Shown here: in pieces, positions 37,346 through 50,680 of the stretch
How the letters are laid out: the number at the start of each line of letters is the position of its first letter
Numbering within the stretch: position 1 is the stretch's first letter
DNA from: Syncephalis plumigaleata
Taxonomy: Eukaryota; Zoopagomycota; Zoopagomycetes; Zoopagales; Piptocephalidaceae
Assembly (NCBI GenBank): GCA_025201365.1
Contig: JAIXMF010000018.1
Coordinates: forward strand, 372,001 to 436,000
Direction: 5' to 3'
DNA: 64,000 nt
The notes under the pieces: generated by a model
Database searches by the model: none
The model's input: only the letters and a program-made list of their open reading frames with translations
What the model was told of the DNA's origin: nothing
Translations under genes and position numbers: made by a program

Positions 37346-37739
37346 GTATAGTTAATTAGAATAATAGAATACGATATCATTTATACGAGGATTGATAATC
37401 CTTACAGTTTATAACATAGACTCGTGTTTAATTTGGCAAATTGTATACCCCTCAATACAGGTGATGTTTATTCAATTAAGCTCGTTGCACAACGACCTCG
37501 AAATATGCTCATTATCAGTGTTCTCTGATGCTGACGCGTGCATGCTTTCGTTGTTGCTTACGTACCATAGGCCAAATGCCGATTTTAACCGAGCAGATAA
37601 AACATGTTTCGAGTAACGTTTAAATAGTCCCGTTTCATATGCACCACTCCAACGTTAACTATATCGCTCCATCACGATTATTGTTTAAAGCAGCTACAAG
37701 TGTTATTATCTTTCTAAGCCAGCTATCTTTGTCGTCACC
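37346..37739. other. Promoter region of the FAD monooxygenase
   Basis: 394 bases with no conserved coding. Lies between the LINE relic and the gene start and may include unrecognised LINE sequence. Confidence 0.35.
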
Positions 37740-39738
37740 ATGGAGACAGACACGAAGTATCCCGTTATTGTCATCGGTGCTGGACCTTCTGGCTTGTTGG
37801 CCAGTATTGTACTTGCAGAAGCTGGTGTACCAGTGGAGATATATGGTCAGTCATTATATCCGTGCCGCATCTGCTTAACTAATACCGAATATTGATCATG
37901 TTAGAATGCAAGCTGGAACCGATGAACGAACTACGCTCGGCGGGTATTCAACCACGCTCCCTAGAGATACTAAGTGCTTATGGCTTGGTTGACCGTTACA
38001 TCAAAGCGGGAACTCCGTTCGTGCACACCACTGTCTATAGGGACGGTCGATTCAGACCCTTAGTGAGCATCGATTGTATGCGCACCGAGTTTCCCTTCAT
38101 ATTAGCCTGCGGACAAAGTAGTAATGAGGGTATACTTACTAAGCGATTGCTCGAGCTTGGGATCCAGATCAAGCGTGGTTGGCGATATATTGCACATGAA
38201 ACGACCGAGGGCAATAGTCACGTTACTGTACAATTACAACGCGTTGACTCCGAGGAGATCATACAGAGACGAGCATTCTATGTCGTTGGCTGTGACGGCG
38301 GTCACAGTAGTATACGCAAGGCAATCGGCGCACAGTTCAATGGTATAACACTCGGTTTTAAACTGCTTGTATGTGACATTGAGATGGACATTGAGAATTT
38401 CCCGACGACGACGTAAGAAGTAGACAAATCCATCTAACGAATTCGAGATACTAAACTGTATTATTATTATTATTATTGTTGTTGTTGTTGCTTAGTGCCG
38501 CGGCAAGTCCTGAGGGGTTCATCGGCTGTGTCCGTGCAGTAAGAAATGGTCGATATCGTGCGTTTATGGGATGGAATTCCGCTTTGCCTGATATGAATGA
38601 AGCAGAATTTCTGGAGACTATCAAGCGTCAATTCCATCCATTGGATCTCAAAGTGAAACGCCTATTGTCATTCTCGACCTTCAACGTTAATGAACGACGA
38701 GCGTCCAAGTATCAATCCGATGATAAGCGTGTATTTATCTGCGGTGATGCGGCACATACGCACAGCCCAGCTGGCGGGCAAGGCATGAATACAGGCCTAC
38801 AAGATGCAGAGAATCTTGCCTGGAAGATTGGCATGGTGTACAATGGCTACGCTAAGCCCGATATACTAGGGTCGTATATGACTGAGAGAGCACCCATTGC
38901 TGATGACATCATTAGATTCTCGGCGAATTTAACCAATCTCACCAGGCAACCGTGGATATTCCGGATATACGTGTATGTGTTGCATGTATTCCACTACTTG
39001 CCAAAATTGTGGATACGGCCATTTGTGGAAAGAGCTGCTCAGCTTCGTTTTAAATATGAATCTTCAGAATATGGTGGTATCTTTCCGGATACACCGGCAT
39101 GGACGAAGGCATCCACATCACTATTGTCGGCACTATTATCATGGCTACCATTTCAGTCGTCGTCATCGTCGTCAACGTCACTATGTACGCCAGGTACCCG
39201 TGCCATCAATTGCGAAGTGATTGACACTAGCAATACTATAACTACACGGATTGGTAAATTCTTCTTGGCTAATAGGAAATCATATACGGCAATTGTATTC
39301 GTTGACTGTCGTTTATTAGACATCGATGAGACGATGTCAGCATCATCAAGTGCTACACAATTACCAACTAGTTTCATTGAACAACTAGACGATCTATCCG
39401 AATCACTACAAGCATATCGTTCGCGTGTACCATTAGCATTTGTACTGCATGGTATTGCAATGAGACCAAAGACTGAGGATCTACAAGAGACCGTTCAAGC
39501 AATTGCCTCGCAATTACGAACGCGCTTTACCTCTCCTGTCTACGTTGACATCAAACAAGAGAAACGCTTCAGTGGTGACACTATGGCGGATATCTATAAA
39601 TGTACATCATTGAATGAGCATGCTGTATATCTCGTTCGACCAGATACTTACGTCTCTGCTCGCATGCTACTATCGGAGGCGTCCAACACGGTACGTGCGC
39701 ACTTTGACAGCATGGGTATGATCAAGTCATCTGAATAA
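37740..39738 (+). CDS. FAD-dependent aromatic hydroxylase (phenol 2-monooxygenase/PheA-TfdB type)
   Basis: Flavoprotein monooxygenase that hydroxylates phenolic rings using NAD(P)H and O2. Three exons: 37740 to about 37843, about 37904-38411, and about 38496-39738; junctions are in frame. Motifs: Rossmann GAGPSG at residues 13-18, the substrate-region block LRSAGIQPRSLEILSAYGL, the DG motif YVVGCDGGHSSIRKAIGAQF, and the second FAD motif GDAAHTHSPAGGQGMNTGLQ followed by DAENLAWKI. The C-terminal 200 residues fit the thioredoxin-like dimerisation domain (TAIVFVDCRLLD ... VYLVRPDTYVSARM). About 620 residues, full length. Substrate unknown. Enclosed, with the LINE relic, by a 20-bp inverted repeat. 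Confidence 0.88.
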
Positions 39739-40215
39739 TTGCATCCGTAATTATATTATTATTATCATTATCAAAGTATTATATTAAATAAACTACCACG
39801 CAATAAACACTTTTCGCACAAAATAAACTACCACTGTTATCGTTGTTACTTGTTGAATTAATTAGCATATTATGCAAGTGAGCATCATCTTAATCCGATG
39901 ACAATTATAGAATACTTGCTACGTGAATTTAATCCTATCATACTCGATAATACGCTTAATATAAATGAATATAATGAATATATATTTGTATGACTAATAA
40001 TGAAACGATAACATTGCAAACAAACAAAACGCAACAAAGATCAAGTGATACTGACGTTATATTGCCGAAAAGAAAGCATGATATAAAAAAGTAATAAATG
40101 AGCCAGCATTTAAGTAAACATAAAGTAGATAATCAAGTAAAATACAACAAAGATATATCAATATAAGGCTTCTTCTCTTCCTCCTTCTCCTAGATGGCAT
40201 TCCACGCTAATGAAA
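39739..40215. other. Convergent 3' spacer, monooxygenase / bHLH-PHD gene
   Basis: AT-rich. Contains the right copy of the 20-bp inverted repeat (39801-39820) beside two copies of AATAAACTACCAC (about 39786-39833). No gene. Confidence 0.4.
39801..39820 (-). repeat. 20-bp inverted repeat, right copy
   Basis: Exact reverse complement of 36345-36364, in the 3' flank of the FAD monooxygenase. Confidence 0.7.
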
Positions 40216-42560
40216 TCTAGACATTGCTGGTCACCTTGTTATCGCGGCCATTGTTGTAGACTCCCGCCGAACAACCTTGACAAATCCACGAAGCTGGAAT
40301 GGCACGTTCATTGATTCTATTACAGTGCATTAGCTCATTTGCAATGATGAACGACCAATAATGATATACTTACCCTACACATCGTCTATGAAGAATAAGA
40401 GATTGGTTGATGTAATATAAAGTTTGAATGAGTTATTAGATAAAACAAATGGTATACTAACTATTTACTTACCCATGGAACCAACTATGACAACGCTGTA
40501 ATAAATAAGCAAGCAGTTGGTTAGTATGCATACATTGACTCATCATTACTACTACTACTACTACTTACGTCGCAGTCTAGCATTACTAGTCCGGATTGTC
40601 CATCCTTACACACTTGGCAGCATACATCTTCTTCGGCCAGCTGTTGCAATGGCTCAAATCCAAGTGGAGGAGGCAGGATAGGGAGTAGCATCGAGGATGG
40701 CAAACTATTACGCTTACCCATCGACATGCCCAAAGGTGGATAACCCGTGTTATCATTCTACGATAACAATGATCATTCATGTTAATCGTGCAATCAATAC
40801 AACGTTGTCTTCCTACTTACTTTGTGCATATTACTGTTTGATGCATATTGCTCGTTATTTGCCTCCATTGCCATAAGTGTAGAGTTACGTCGATTGAAGT
40901 AGCTACGCTTCATATCCTCGTATTCAACATCACTAATGAATAGACAACGATTAGTTGGCATTTGTCCAGTGATATGGAATAAACCACTTACACGATAGAT
41001 TTACGTTTGCGGAACATTGAAATAGGTTCGAATGAGCTATCGGCATCGCTGCTTGCCAGCAATACAATATCTTGTTCCACTCGAGGTTCCATCATCTAGT
41101 CATGCGTTAGTTATTACATATGAATGGCGTATTATTGTTTTCTTATGCTGTTGCTATAATACTTACCGGTTTCAATGGTTCCTTCTTGTGTTCCGAATCT
41201 AAAAATGGCTGCTGTGCCAAAAACTCATTCTGAGCTTCATTATCCGCCTCCTGTTTTACAGGCTGGATGGTTGTGCATGCATCATTGCTCGTTGACGTAT
41301 CTGTAGACTTCTCCGCATGAGATGAGTTACTAGACGTCAACTCCAATGACACGGGAGGTGTCGCGGTCGACTTGGAATGCACGGGCATCTCATTAGCAAC
41401 GGCAGCGGGAGCTGTATTCGCTGTGGGTGGCGTGCCAGCTGCCGATACTGCAGGAGGAGATGTAGGTTGAGAGACGGGCGATGGCGTGGGAGGTGCTGTT
41501 TCCTTTGTGCTCGCGATTGGCGATGCCGATGATGCATCAGTTAACGATGCATTCGAGGAAGATATCGAGCGTCTAGAGCGTTTACCAGTGCTGGATGGAG
41601 GCACATCAGATGCAGCGCTTATTGATGATTTACGATTATTGCTATTGTTATTATTATTAAACTGTATGGTCTGCATACTTGGTCCGGGTGTTGGTAATGG
41701 TGCTCCCGGTTGTGACATGTTGTAGTTGGCATTGGTATGAGGAGGCATATGCTGGTACATTGCCGCTTCATTGTGTTCCGCTGGCATATGACCATATGGT
41801 GGTGTCGGATGTTGATGAATATGAGGCGGATGACCATGCAAATGAGGCGAGTGACCAGGCATCGGAGGATAGCCGTAAGGCGATGGCGGCATAGGTGTAT
41901 GAGCACAGTTGGGCATGCCATTATTAGCAGCAGCGGCAGCGGCAGCAGCAGCCATGGCAGCCGCATATGGATGCTGTTGATGCTGATGTGGATGTGGCTG
42001 CGGCGGTTGTGGCTGACTCATCTGCGAAGGATGAGGTGGAGGCTGCTGAGGCATCATTGGACGCGGTGCGTGTGGATGCATTGGATGTGGCGGCATTTGA
42101 TGAGCCTGAATATGTTGTTGTGACTGTTGCTGCTGTTGCTGTTGCTGTGTAACGGCCATTAGTGCATTGCGTAAATTCACATTTTCCATCTCTACAGCTT
42201 CAAGTCGTTTCTTCAATAGATCGATGTATTCCTTTGCTTTCTGCATAATCAATACAGTGGAAGGCTTTTCTAGTTGTAACGTTGGAATGATATCGCGTAG
42301 CTCATTCAGCTTTTCTTTTTGATGATGTCGTCGCTATTACTACAATTAGCAACAATGATCGATGATGAATATTAGCGTGATACGTACCTTCCGTTCTAAT
42401 TCGTTGTGATTCAATCGCTTGACCTTACTAATAATAACATATGCGTTAGTATCATGCATGGACATAGCATGCTACATTTCATTCGTAACACTTACGGTGG
42501 CCGAGGCTGTTCCGACGACATATCATCGTCCATATATAAAAGATCATACTCGGAACTCAT
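40216..42560 (-). CDS. Max-like bHLH-leucine-zipper protein with C-terminal PHD finger
   Basis: Start at 42560: MSSEYDLLYMDDDMSSEQPR. A bHLH follows in three exons: RLNHNELERKRRHHQKEKLN, ELRDIIPTLQLEKPST, IMQKAKEYIDLLKKRLEAVE, MENVNLRNAL (zipper). The basic region has His, Glu and Arg at the Max positions (HNxLERKRR), so a CACGTG-type E-box is the expected target. Next is a long Gln/His/Pro/Ala-rich region, probably a transactivation or interaction segment. An in-phase intron (CCG, then GTAAGT, next exon beginning Met-Met) leads into RKRKSIVSDVEYEDMKR. A PHD finger completes the protein: CCQVCKDGQSGLVMLDCD, RCHSWFHG, then RCVGINERAIPASWICQGC (C4HC3). The PHD suggests binding to histone H3 tails. 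Joining as one gene is inferred from open phase and the absence of any stop between the parts; two adjacent genes are the alternative. Confidence 0.72.
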
Positions 42561-44670
42561 GGTTGTAGAGAGGGGTAGCTGCTTTGATGCTAGTAGCAAC
42601 AAGAATAGATCGAGGAAAAGTAGTGCAAGCTATAATGCTTGTATAGTTATCAGGCAAGTTTATAGGTTTATAGCTTGTTCTCGCGCAGATAAAAACTACA
42701 ATGTAGTATAGTAGCTGTGGTTGTTGTTGAAGCACAAACCGACAAAGTGTTTCACCGCACGTGTATATGCGCTAAGGTGAACTCCGCCAATAGATATACG
42801 CTTAGCCAAGGTTTAGCTCGTCAAGAAATCTAGTCTACACGGTAGAGGTAATGTAGACACGCTCGAGATGAAATCAACAATAACAAGAGATGCAAGGAGG
42901 TAGAGAGAGTGAGAGTAAAGAAAAAGAATTGCACGGTAGTAAGAACTGCTTAGCGTCAAGTCAACCCGAAACCAGTTACGTTTTGTACGTCTCTCTCTCT
43001 GTGCGTGGTGTGCGTGTGCGAGTGTGTGTGTGCAATGGTTACCGACTTTGTGTATATGCGTGTACGTATGCGTGTGTATGTGCGTACGACCCTCCGTGCA
43101 GATATAAAAAGAATGATAGTTGTATATTTTTAATAAAGCAGCAAGCTATAGTGTCTGTCGTCCCGTTAGAGAAGAATAAGAGTGCAGTATAGCTAGAGTC
43201 TGTACTATCCAGTAGCGACAGTAGGAATTCTAACTAACGAGAGTGAAAGATATATCAGTTAAGAAGATGAATGAGAGACAGAGATCAGCAATGCTGTCAA
43301 TAATCAATGCAATGGCAGTAGAAGAAAAGTGCTATCAAGAAAAAAGAAGAAGAGAAGGGATGAGACTGGGGAGGAGGAGGATGCGGATAGAAGACGAAAA
43401 ACGTGTTATATGACTACCGCAAACGAGATGAAATAGATTCGACTAGTGATAGAGCAGGGACACCACAAGTTATGGAAATTCAAAGCAACTCTAAAACCAC
43501 TGGAGAAAAGGGGTAGCACTAGTAGTAGTAGTAGTAACTCAACACACTGATACACGCCACTTGTATATGAATGATGAAACTAGTTTAGATGGAAAATGAA
43601 GAACGTGGCGGTCGGGCGGAAATAGCAAATGGCGAATTGGAGAGGGGAAACCGATAAACAGAATGCAACCTACGATTCTTACGCCCATTTATTGGTTTTC
43701 ATCATGAACATGTGCAGATGAAAGAAAAGGAAAAAACTATCGGAGCTGCGTCTGAGATGGCGTTTACTTTGGAGAATGACTGCTACCTTATAAGGCAGGA
43801 GCATAATGGGCTGGGATAAATATAGCCAAATAGGGCAAAGATAAATTTTCAGTAGCAAGGCTGCTGTAGAGGAGATGCTACTACGGGGCTAGAAGCGGAG
43901 TGCAATTAAGATAGATTCCAGGTGGACTTTCAGGAATAGAAGACAAGCAGGTAAACACCATATTCACAGAGATAATAACAATATAATGAATTGATTGCAT
44001 AGCAGTAAAAAAGAAGATGGTATGATGTGATTGTAAATTGGAGTAGTTCAAATTAGATATGAATCAAGTGTGTATGCAGTCATTTCATTAGTAAAAACGT
44101 GTAGACTCGAAAGAGTGCATGTAACAATCTATACAAGATGTGGAAGCCTATAGTACGTACATTCGCGTGTATTTGAGACATCAATAGTATCTGGAATGCA
44201 AACAAGTTACAAGTGGCACTAATAGATGAAACATCTGCATAGAGTTTCATATTATTCGAATAGGTTCGTTTTGATGTTTTATGATCAAGGCAATTGATCT
44301 TGTTGACAGCATTAGCAGTACTTGTTTACCGAGCATCCTACTATTGTCGCCTATTAATAAACTAGAAAACAAGGCAATAAGTCGTTTTACTCGGTAGATA
44401 TAAATGACGTGTGACATAGTCTGTTTACTTTTTATTTACACTAGCATGTAAAACACAGAACCAGATCCATGGAATAAGCGTTTAAACAGTGCTGCAACAC
44501 AGCAAGTCTGCTTTGGTTGTAGCACAATCATTTAATACTATCACATGCTAGATTGATTAGATATGAATATAAACGAGTACATCTACAAACTGTAATGAAT
44601 AACCTATTTTATTACTTGTAAATGTATACATGATGATCACAATGAACTTGCTACGTAGAGAAACCGATAA
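42561..44670. other. 2.1-kb gene-poor region between the bHLH-PHD gene and CDK8
   Basis: No conserved coding on either strand. The stretch 42890-43420 is purine-rich on the plus strand (GAAAAAAGAAGAAGAGAAGG) with a GTGTGTGTG tract at 43007-43032; the ORF at 42890-43192 is low-complexity. It may contain a long 5' leader for the bHLH-PHD gene, whose transcription runs leftward from here. It is the longest spacer in the window apart from mobile DNA. Confidence 0.4.
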
Positions 44671-46530
44671 TTATCCGTCCATACGCGGTCTCTTACGTGT
44701 TGCATTGGTTGTGGCTAGTAGATTGACAGTGTTAGCGCTACCTGTATTGTTCGTTGATCCCACACTTGTAGTACCGGCATCTTGTCGTTTGGCAGCCAAT
44801 GGTGGTAGTGCCTTAACACCCGGACGTTCTTCCTTGGTTAATTTACGCGTTGGATACTTGAATCCTTGATTGGCAAATACACTATATATAACTATAGGGT
44901 TAGCATCGAATCATTCTGCTCTACTTGGCATGCTTACTTGGATGTAGGTTTGGGATCCTCGTGAAAGTAAGCATGATCTAGTGCTTGTTCCGCGAGATAC
45001 GACGCTCTGGATCGTACTCGAGCATCAGTCGAAGTATATCGTAGCCTTGATCGCTTTTCGAGGAACAAGTCTTCCAATAGGATCTCAATGTATTCTCGTG
45101 TCTATGACGGTATAATATATTGTCATTTACACTGTGCACTATTGTTTTATTTCCCTCCCTTTATAACTACTGTATGTGCATACTTACTCGCGTATCGCGG
45201 TTAGATTAGGATATTCTGGCATGTCAGTTACTGCTGGCCATCTGTCAACTATAATTATCATCTTGCTTATTATTATGTTGCATAAAACATCTTTCTTTGC
45301 TAATGCTTACCTGTCGGTGTGCCCAATACTTCGATTATCTTGCTCACTTGATGCTTTTGGAATGGTGGCGTTTTACGCCATCCATCTTCACTTCTTCACT
45401 CTTGAAGATGGGTCGAAGTGTGAGTAATTCAGCAAAAATACACCTACTGCCCAATATCTATTATTCATTCATTCATTCATTCATTTAGAGTACAAGCACA
45501 TTAGCTTATAATTAACACGTCATACATCATCTTTTCTCACCAATTGTAGTCGTATAATGTTTGGAGCCTAATAGCAACTCGGGTGCTCGATACCATACGG
45601 TAACCACTACTCGATCACCATCTGCTAGTGGTAGTAATGGTTGTCGGTATACACGCGCCAAACCCAAATCACCTTTGAATCATAGTGCGATAGTGTCAAT
45701 ATTTGTCATTCAGCGTGTTGATTATTGCTTACCTATTTTTACGACACCCTTCGTTGTTACTAGAATATTTGCCTGAATAGACATAATGCATAGTTATAAG
45801 TCATTAATGTATCATGTCTATTGCTTACACACGCACTTACTGGTTTCAATCACGATGTAATATCCAATTCGAATGCAAATAGGATAGGCCATTTAGTAGT
45901 TGCCATAAACATGATTTCACCGTTAGTTCCGGTAATGGTTTGCGCTCTTCATGGCCATGAAATTGTAGAATTTGCTATCATCATAGTGTTAGTTAGTTCA
46001 TAATATAAAGATGCTATTGTGGCAGTGAACATACCAAAAGATCATGTTCGGCATACTCCAGTATCATGTAAATGGCATGATTCTCCGTTAGCACTTCACG
46101 TAAAGCCATGATATTGACATGCGATAGTTCACGGCATAACTGACATACGCGTTGAATATACAATATGTTATTAATATCAAGTATTATATCATCATTCCTA
46201 CGTAATAACAACAATATTATCTACTCACGGCTATTTCACGACAAGCTGACTGCGATATACCCGTGGTTATCTGGCCGCTTTCACCTTCTTTCTCGACTTT
46301 AAACGCTTTAATCGCATACTCACTCTGGTCCGTGCTACATTTGTATATATGTATTATTCGCTGTAAGTAATGAGTTATAGCAGAAACGACGTAAGAATAC
46401 CTGTCGCGTGATCGTGCTTTATAGACACGACCATAAGTGCCAGAGCTAATAAACCGAGAATCTCGTAGCAATCCACAAGTTTCGGTCGAAGCGCATCTCG
46501 TCGCGCTTTATATTTTTGCATTAACTCCAT
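44671..46530 (-). CDS. SSN3: Mediator cyclin-dependent kinase CDK8 (Ssn3/Srb10), several frame breaks
   Basis: Kinase of the Mediator CDK module. The start at 46530 gives [20 protein letters not shown]. Diagnostic blocks: [40 protein letters not shown] (the SMSACRE cyclin-binding helix of CDK8), [59 protein letters not shown], and a C-terminal KKRPRM-like tail TRKRPRMDG. Literal reading breaks near 46450 (GF-ISSG), 45848 (within HRDLKP), about 45075 and 44994 (IS-AEQAL). In each clear case one base is short, twice in a TTT run. Because every segment is well conserved, I treat the gene as real and the breaks as consensus errors, though a pseudogene is possible. Confidence 0.82.
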
Positions 46531-46966
46531 CCCAGTAGTTATGACATGAAATGTACAATACGTGAATAGGGCAATAATCAATGCGTGAATGAATATATAT
46601 ATATATATATATGTATAGTAAGCGAAAGAACGAAAGAGCGAGAGCGAGAAAGAGAGTGTAAGTCAATAAACGCTATTTGCAAAGTGAAGGTCAGCTTCAT
46701 TACTCGTCATATCATTTTGAGGGAAAACTCCTTGATAATTAATGATTGACACGCTACATAATCAATGTATCTTGAATATTCGTATGTCATATGCAATACA
46801 ACGAGTATAAAGATGTAGTTACTACTACTTCTGCTACTTCTACTTCTACTTCAAATAGAATGCTAAAGAAACTGGTACAATATCGATACAATAATCTACT
46901 CGATTCAAACCATTCATTTATTTGTTGAGATGCCTTCCTTCTTCATACGTGGTGGCATTTCAATCT
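46531..46966. other. CDK8 promoter region / RIP1 3' spacer
   Basis: Contains (AT)n at 46593-46611, a GAGCGAGAGCGAG tract at 46637-46649 and a CTACTTCTACTTCTACTT run near 46830-46850. No gene. Confidence 0.35.
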
Positions 46967-47952
46967 CTAACCAATGACGAGTTTACCGCCATCAATGGCA
47001 TATTGAGGAATCTCCAGGTTAAGTGGAGCAGGTCCCTTACGAATACGACCCGAGATGTCGTAGTGACTACCGTGGCAAGGACAGAACCAACCGCCGTAGT
47101 CGCCTGCATCACCAATTGGTACACAACCAAGATGCGTGCAAATACCAAGCATCACCAGCCATTCTGGTTGTTGAACTCGCGCACTATCAGGCTGTGGATC
47201 ACGTAGTTCTTGCATGCTAACGGAGTTGGCCTCTTCGATATCGGCGGGTGTACGATGACGAATGAACACCGGCTTACCGCGCCATTTAACAACGACATTC
47301 TTGCCTTCGGGAATGGCCGTGAGATCAACTTCAACCTTTGCCAAAGCCAATACATCAGCGGATGCGCTCATGTTAGTTAGAAAGTCGTGCACGGTGGCTT
47401 TAGCGGCGGCCATCGTCAATACACCAGTGGTACCGACCATCATGTAGGCGAAGGCACGCGATGTATCATCACTTGATGTTTTCATGTAGTCACCAAAGTT
47501 TGGTATTTGTGTAGTGCCATCACCGACTGGCGATGATGATGACGAGGATAAGTGACGCTGTTGAACGCCAAATTGATTAATGGCTACAATATAAAAGACA
47601 GAGAGAAAGACATATACATTAATATACGCGTGGATAAGCTAGCCTCCCCTTTCTTCTTTACAATTCGTATAGATTCATAAGAATCAATAGATCTTATCAA
47701 ATAAATAGTATTACACGTGTACACATTCAGCGATAGTTGTATTCCGCTTATACCTCGATAGTTGTGTATATTCAAAAGCTGTCTTACCTGTGATTGCAGT
47801 ACGGTTTTGTAACAAGCCATCTCGAGTAATCAAGGTACGATTAGCTTGTGATTTAACGGGTTAGTAGCAGCACGCGTTGCATTACGCAGGGTAGATCCAA
47901 TGGCCGTAGACACTGAATTGATAGCAGTGCGATTAAGCAAAGGAGTCGCCAT
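46967..47952 (-). CDS. RIP1: Rieske iron-sulfur protein of the cytochrome bc1 complex
   Basis: Transfers electrons from ubiquinol to cytochrome c1. The presequence [20 protein letters not shown] starts at 47952. The hinge and TM follow ([20 protein letters not shown]), then the Rieske cluster box 1 (CTHLGCVP, His and Cys ligands plus disulfide Cys) and box 2 (CPCHGSHYD). Ends [12 protein letters not shown]. In the presequence exon the frame stops early at about 47837; one extra C near 47858 would continue it as [20 protein letters not shown] and join the next exon. One intron of about 200 nt (about 47784-47585). The mature domain is fully open. Divergent from MSM1. Confidence 0.92.
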
Positions 47953-48253
47953 GATGAAATAGAAGCGAGAAAGGAGAAGAAAGATCGGGTAAAGACGGTT
48001 GTAGCAAATGTGTGTGCGTGTGTTGATGATGATGTTTAACAAACAAAAATCAAATGCTAACTGTTATCCACACACACACATCTCTAGATGCAAATAAAAT
48101 AATCATCATAATCGGAAAACCACGGAGGCTTTAACAAGAAGTTAAAGTTAAAAAGCAATTCTCATATCTTCTGTATTTCGAGACTTGTCTCCTACTAGCT
48201 TATTCTTATAGATACCATATAACTGAACCGTGTAGTTTACCGACTTTATAGTA

Positions 48254-50680
48254 ATGCCTCAGATAAATTGGTGGCTGCGTCGTCAGCCATGGCGTTCCCG
48301 TTATGCTTCCCTGTTTTCCTTTACTAAAGCGACTCCGCCACCTCCCTCGTCAACCTCGACTATTCCGGCCGTGCCTGTTCGACGTAAACCATTCTACGTA
48401 ACTACTCCTATATTCTATGTCAATGCAGGTACATGTTGTTATTGTAGTTGTTGTTGTTGTTAGAGATGTCGACATATGAATTCACAAAGCAATATTTTAT
48501 AGATCCACATATTGGCCACCTCTACTCGGTGGTTATGGCCGATACAATACGACGATATCAACAATTACAAGGCTGTCCCACTTTATTAGCAACAGGCACG
48601 GATGAACATGGCTTAAAGGTAGGCAATGATATACATAAATACATACATGAATATGTAGATATTTGTATTTATATTGGTTTGGTATGAATAGATCCAGCAA
48701 GCTGCTCAAAAAGTGCAACTTACACCACAAACACTATGCGATAAGGTGTCGGCTCGATTTAGGGTAAGCGCTAGTTGTTAGAAGATGCTTCACATAAGCG
48801 TCATTAATCAATAGACAATCTATATCTGTATCTACTTCTATCTTTGTAGGATCTTAATGCATCCGCTGATGTTCTAGGCGATGATGTAGTATTTACACGT
48901 ACCACCGACGAGTTACATGTTTGTACGGTTAAGAAGCTTTGGGTAATTACCACTAAACGGAATAGGCTGTTTTAGTTATTTCATCGTAGAATAATACCTA
49001 TATATCATGTAGCAACGTCTTATGGAAAGCGGACATATTACAAAGGTGTCCATGAAGGCTGGTATTCCGTGTCGGATGAGGCATTCTACCTTCCCTCGCA
49101 AGTCACGACATCGCAAGATCCAGCGACAGGCAACTCAATAACAGTATGCATTCATGACTAATACAATGTACATTCTCTAACAAGTAACAATCGAATTTAT
49201 CTAGATAGCCATCGAGAGCGGACAACGAGTAGAATGGATACAAGAGGAGAATTACAAATTTAGACTATCCGCCTTTCGTGAACCATTACGCCGCTGGTTA
49301 CAGGATAATCCACAGCGTATGTACCACTACTAGTACTAGTATTACTGTTATGATTAATGTGCATTTATACGTGATGTTAGTTATCTTGCCTGAATCGCGA
49401 TATAATGAAGTGTTATCGCATTTATCGCAGGATTTACCGGATCTTTCGATATCACGTCCGCGTAGTCGACTTACCTGGGGTATTCCGGTACCCGATGACG
49501 ACAATCACGTCATTTACGTGTGGCTCGATGCGTTGGCCAACTACTTGACAGCAACACGTACTTATAGCAATCAGCAAGGCAACACGGATAACACACAAAG
49601 TGCATGGCCTGCCAATCTCCATATTGTTGGCAAGGATATCATAAAGTAAGTGTTCATTTTTATTGATTCGCGAAAGTGTAACACCATTAACACACACATA
49701 TACATATGTAATCAGATTTCATGCCATTTACTGGCCAGCATTCCTTATGGCCGCCAATCTACCATTACCACGCCAGATTCTGGCACATGCTCATTGGACA
49801 ATGGCACGACAGAAAATGAGTAAAAGCCGTGGTAATGTGGCTGACCCATTTGCTCTACTAGATAAATACGGATCAGATGCAGTAAGATACTTTTTGATGC
49901 GTGATGGAGGTATAGCCGATGATAGTGGTAAGATTAACTAGAAGTTATAGTTCATGTATGTATGTAAAAGCCAAACTAATATCGTTACTTTTACTGTGTA
50001 GATTATAGTGAAGAACTAGTCATGAAACGGTACAAGAAAGAACTGTTAGGTCAATTGGGTAATTTATTATCACGTAGCATATCACCAACCCTACTACGTC
50101 AAGGTTATGTACCATCACCGCCGCATGTTAATCAGTTACAAACGAGTGACAAGGAGATACGTAGCATACTATTAGAACTATCCCGTGAGTATATACTACG
50201 CACACATATATATATATATATAGTTAGTCAGTATGATTGTCATTACTTACACATTATCTAGATGAGGTGTCTAAGCATTTCGATCAATATGAATTCAACA
50301 AAGGTTTATCATGTATTGAACAAGCTATCACACATGTAAGTGGAGCATCTTCATAACGTAAATGACTAATCATCATCATCATCATTATCATCTATTAGAC
50401 CAATAAATATTTTACAGATCAGGCACCTTGGACACTTACCGCATCAGAGAATCTATCCGATCATCAACGCTTGGCCACCATCCTATTCCATACACTAGAG
50501 ACACTTCGTATAGCGGGTATCCAGTTGCAACCGGTGATGCCCAATAAAATGAACACGCTATTAAATACACTGGGTGTTCCATCGAATCAACGTCAATGGC
50601 TGGATGCTATATTGATCGAAGAGAAATCCGAACGACAATCTGTACTCCATATGGATACACCTTTATTTTCCAAAATCTAA
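48254..50680 (+). CDS. MSM1: Mitochondrial methionyl-tRNA synthetase
   Basis: Class I aminoacyl-tRNA synthetase. A basic presequence ([20 protein letters not shown]) leads into [14 protein letters not shown], then the HIGH motif [70 protein letters not shown] and the KMSKS loop [20 protein letters not shown]. The C-terminal anticodon-binding helices include [13 protein letters not shown] and QAPWTL-like DQAPWTLT. About ten exons. One base is missing near 49038 (GHI then [22 protein letters not shown] read as TT), after which the literal frame is lost until the next exon. The short linker exons and motifs fit the bacterial-type mitochondrial enzyme. Confidence 0.9.

Noticed and set aside
36345-39820. 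LTR retroelement bounded by the 20-bp repeats
   Set aside because: Repeats are inverted rather than direct, very short, and no gag, protease or integrase sequence is present.
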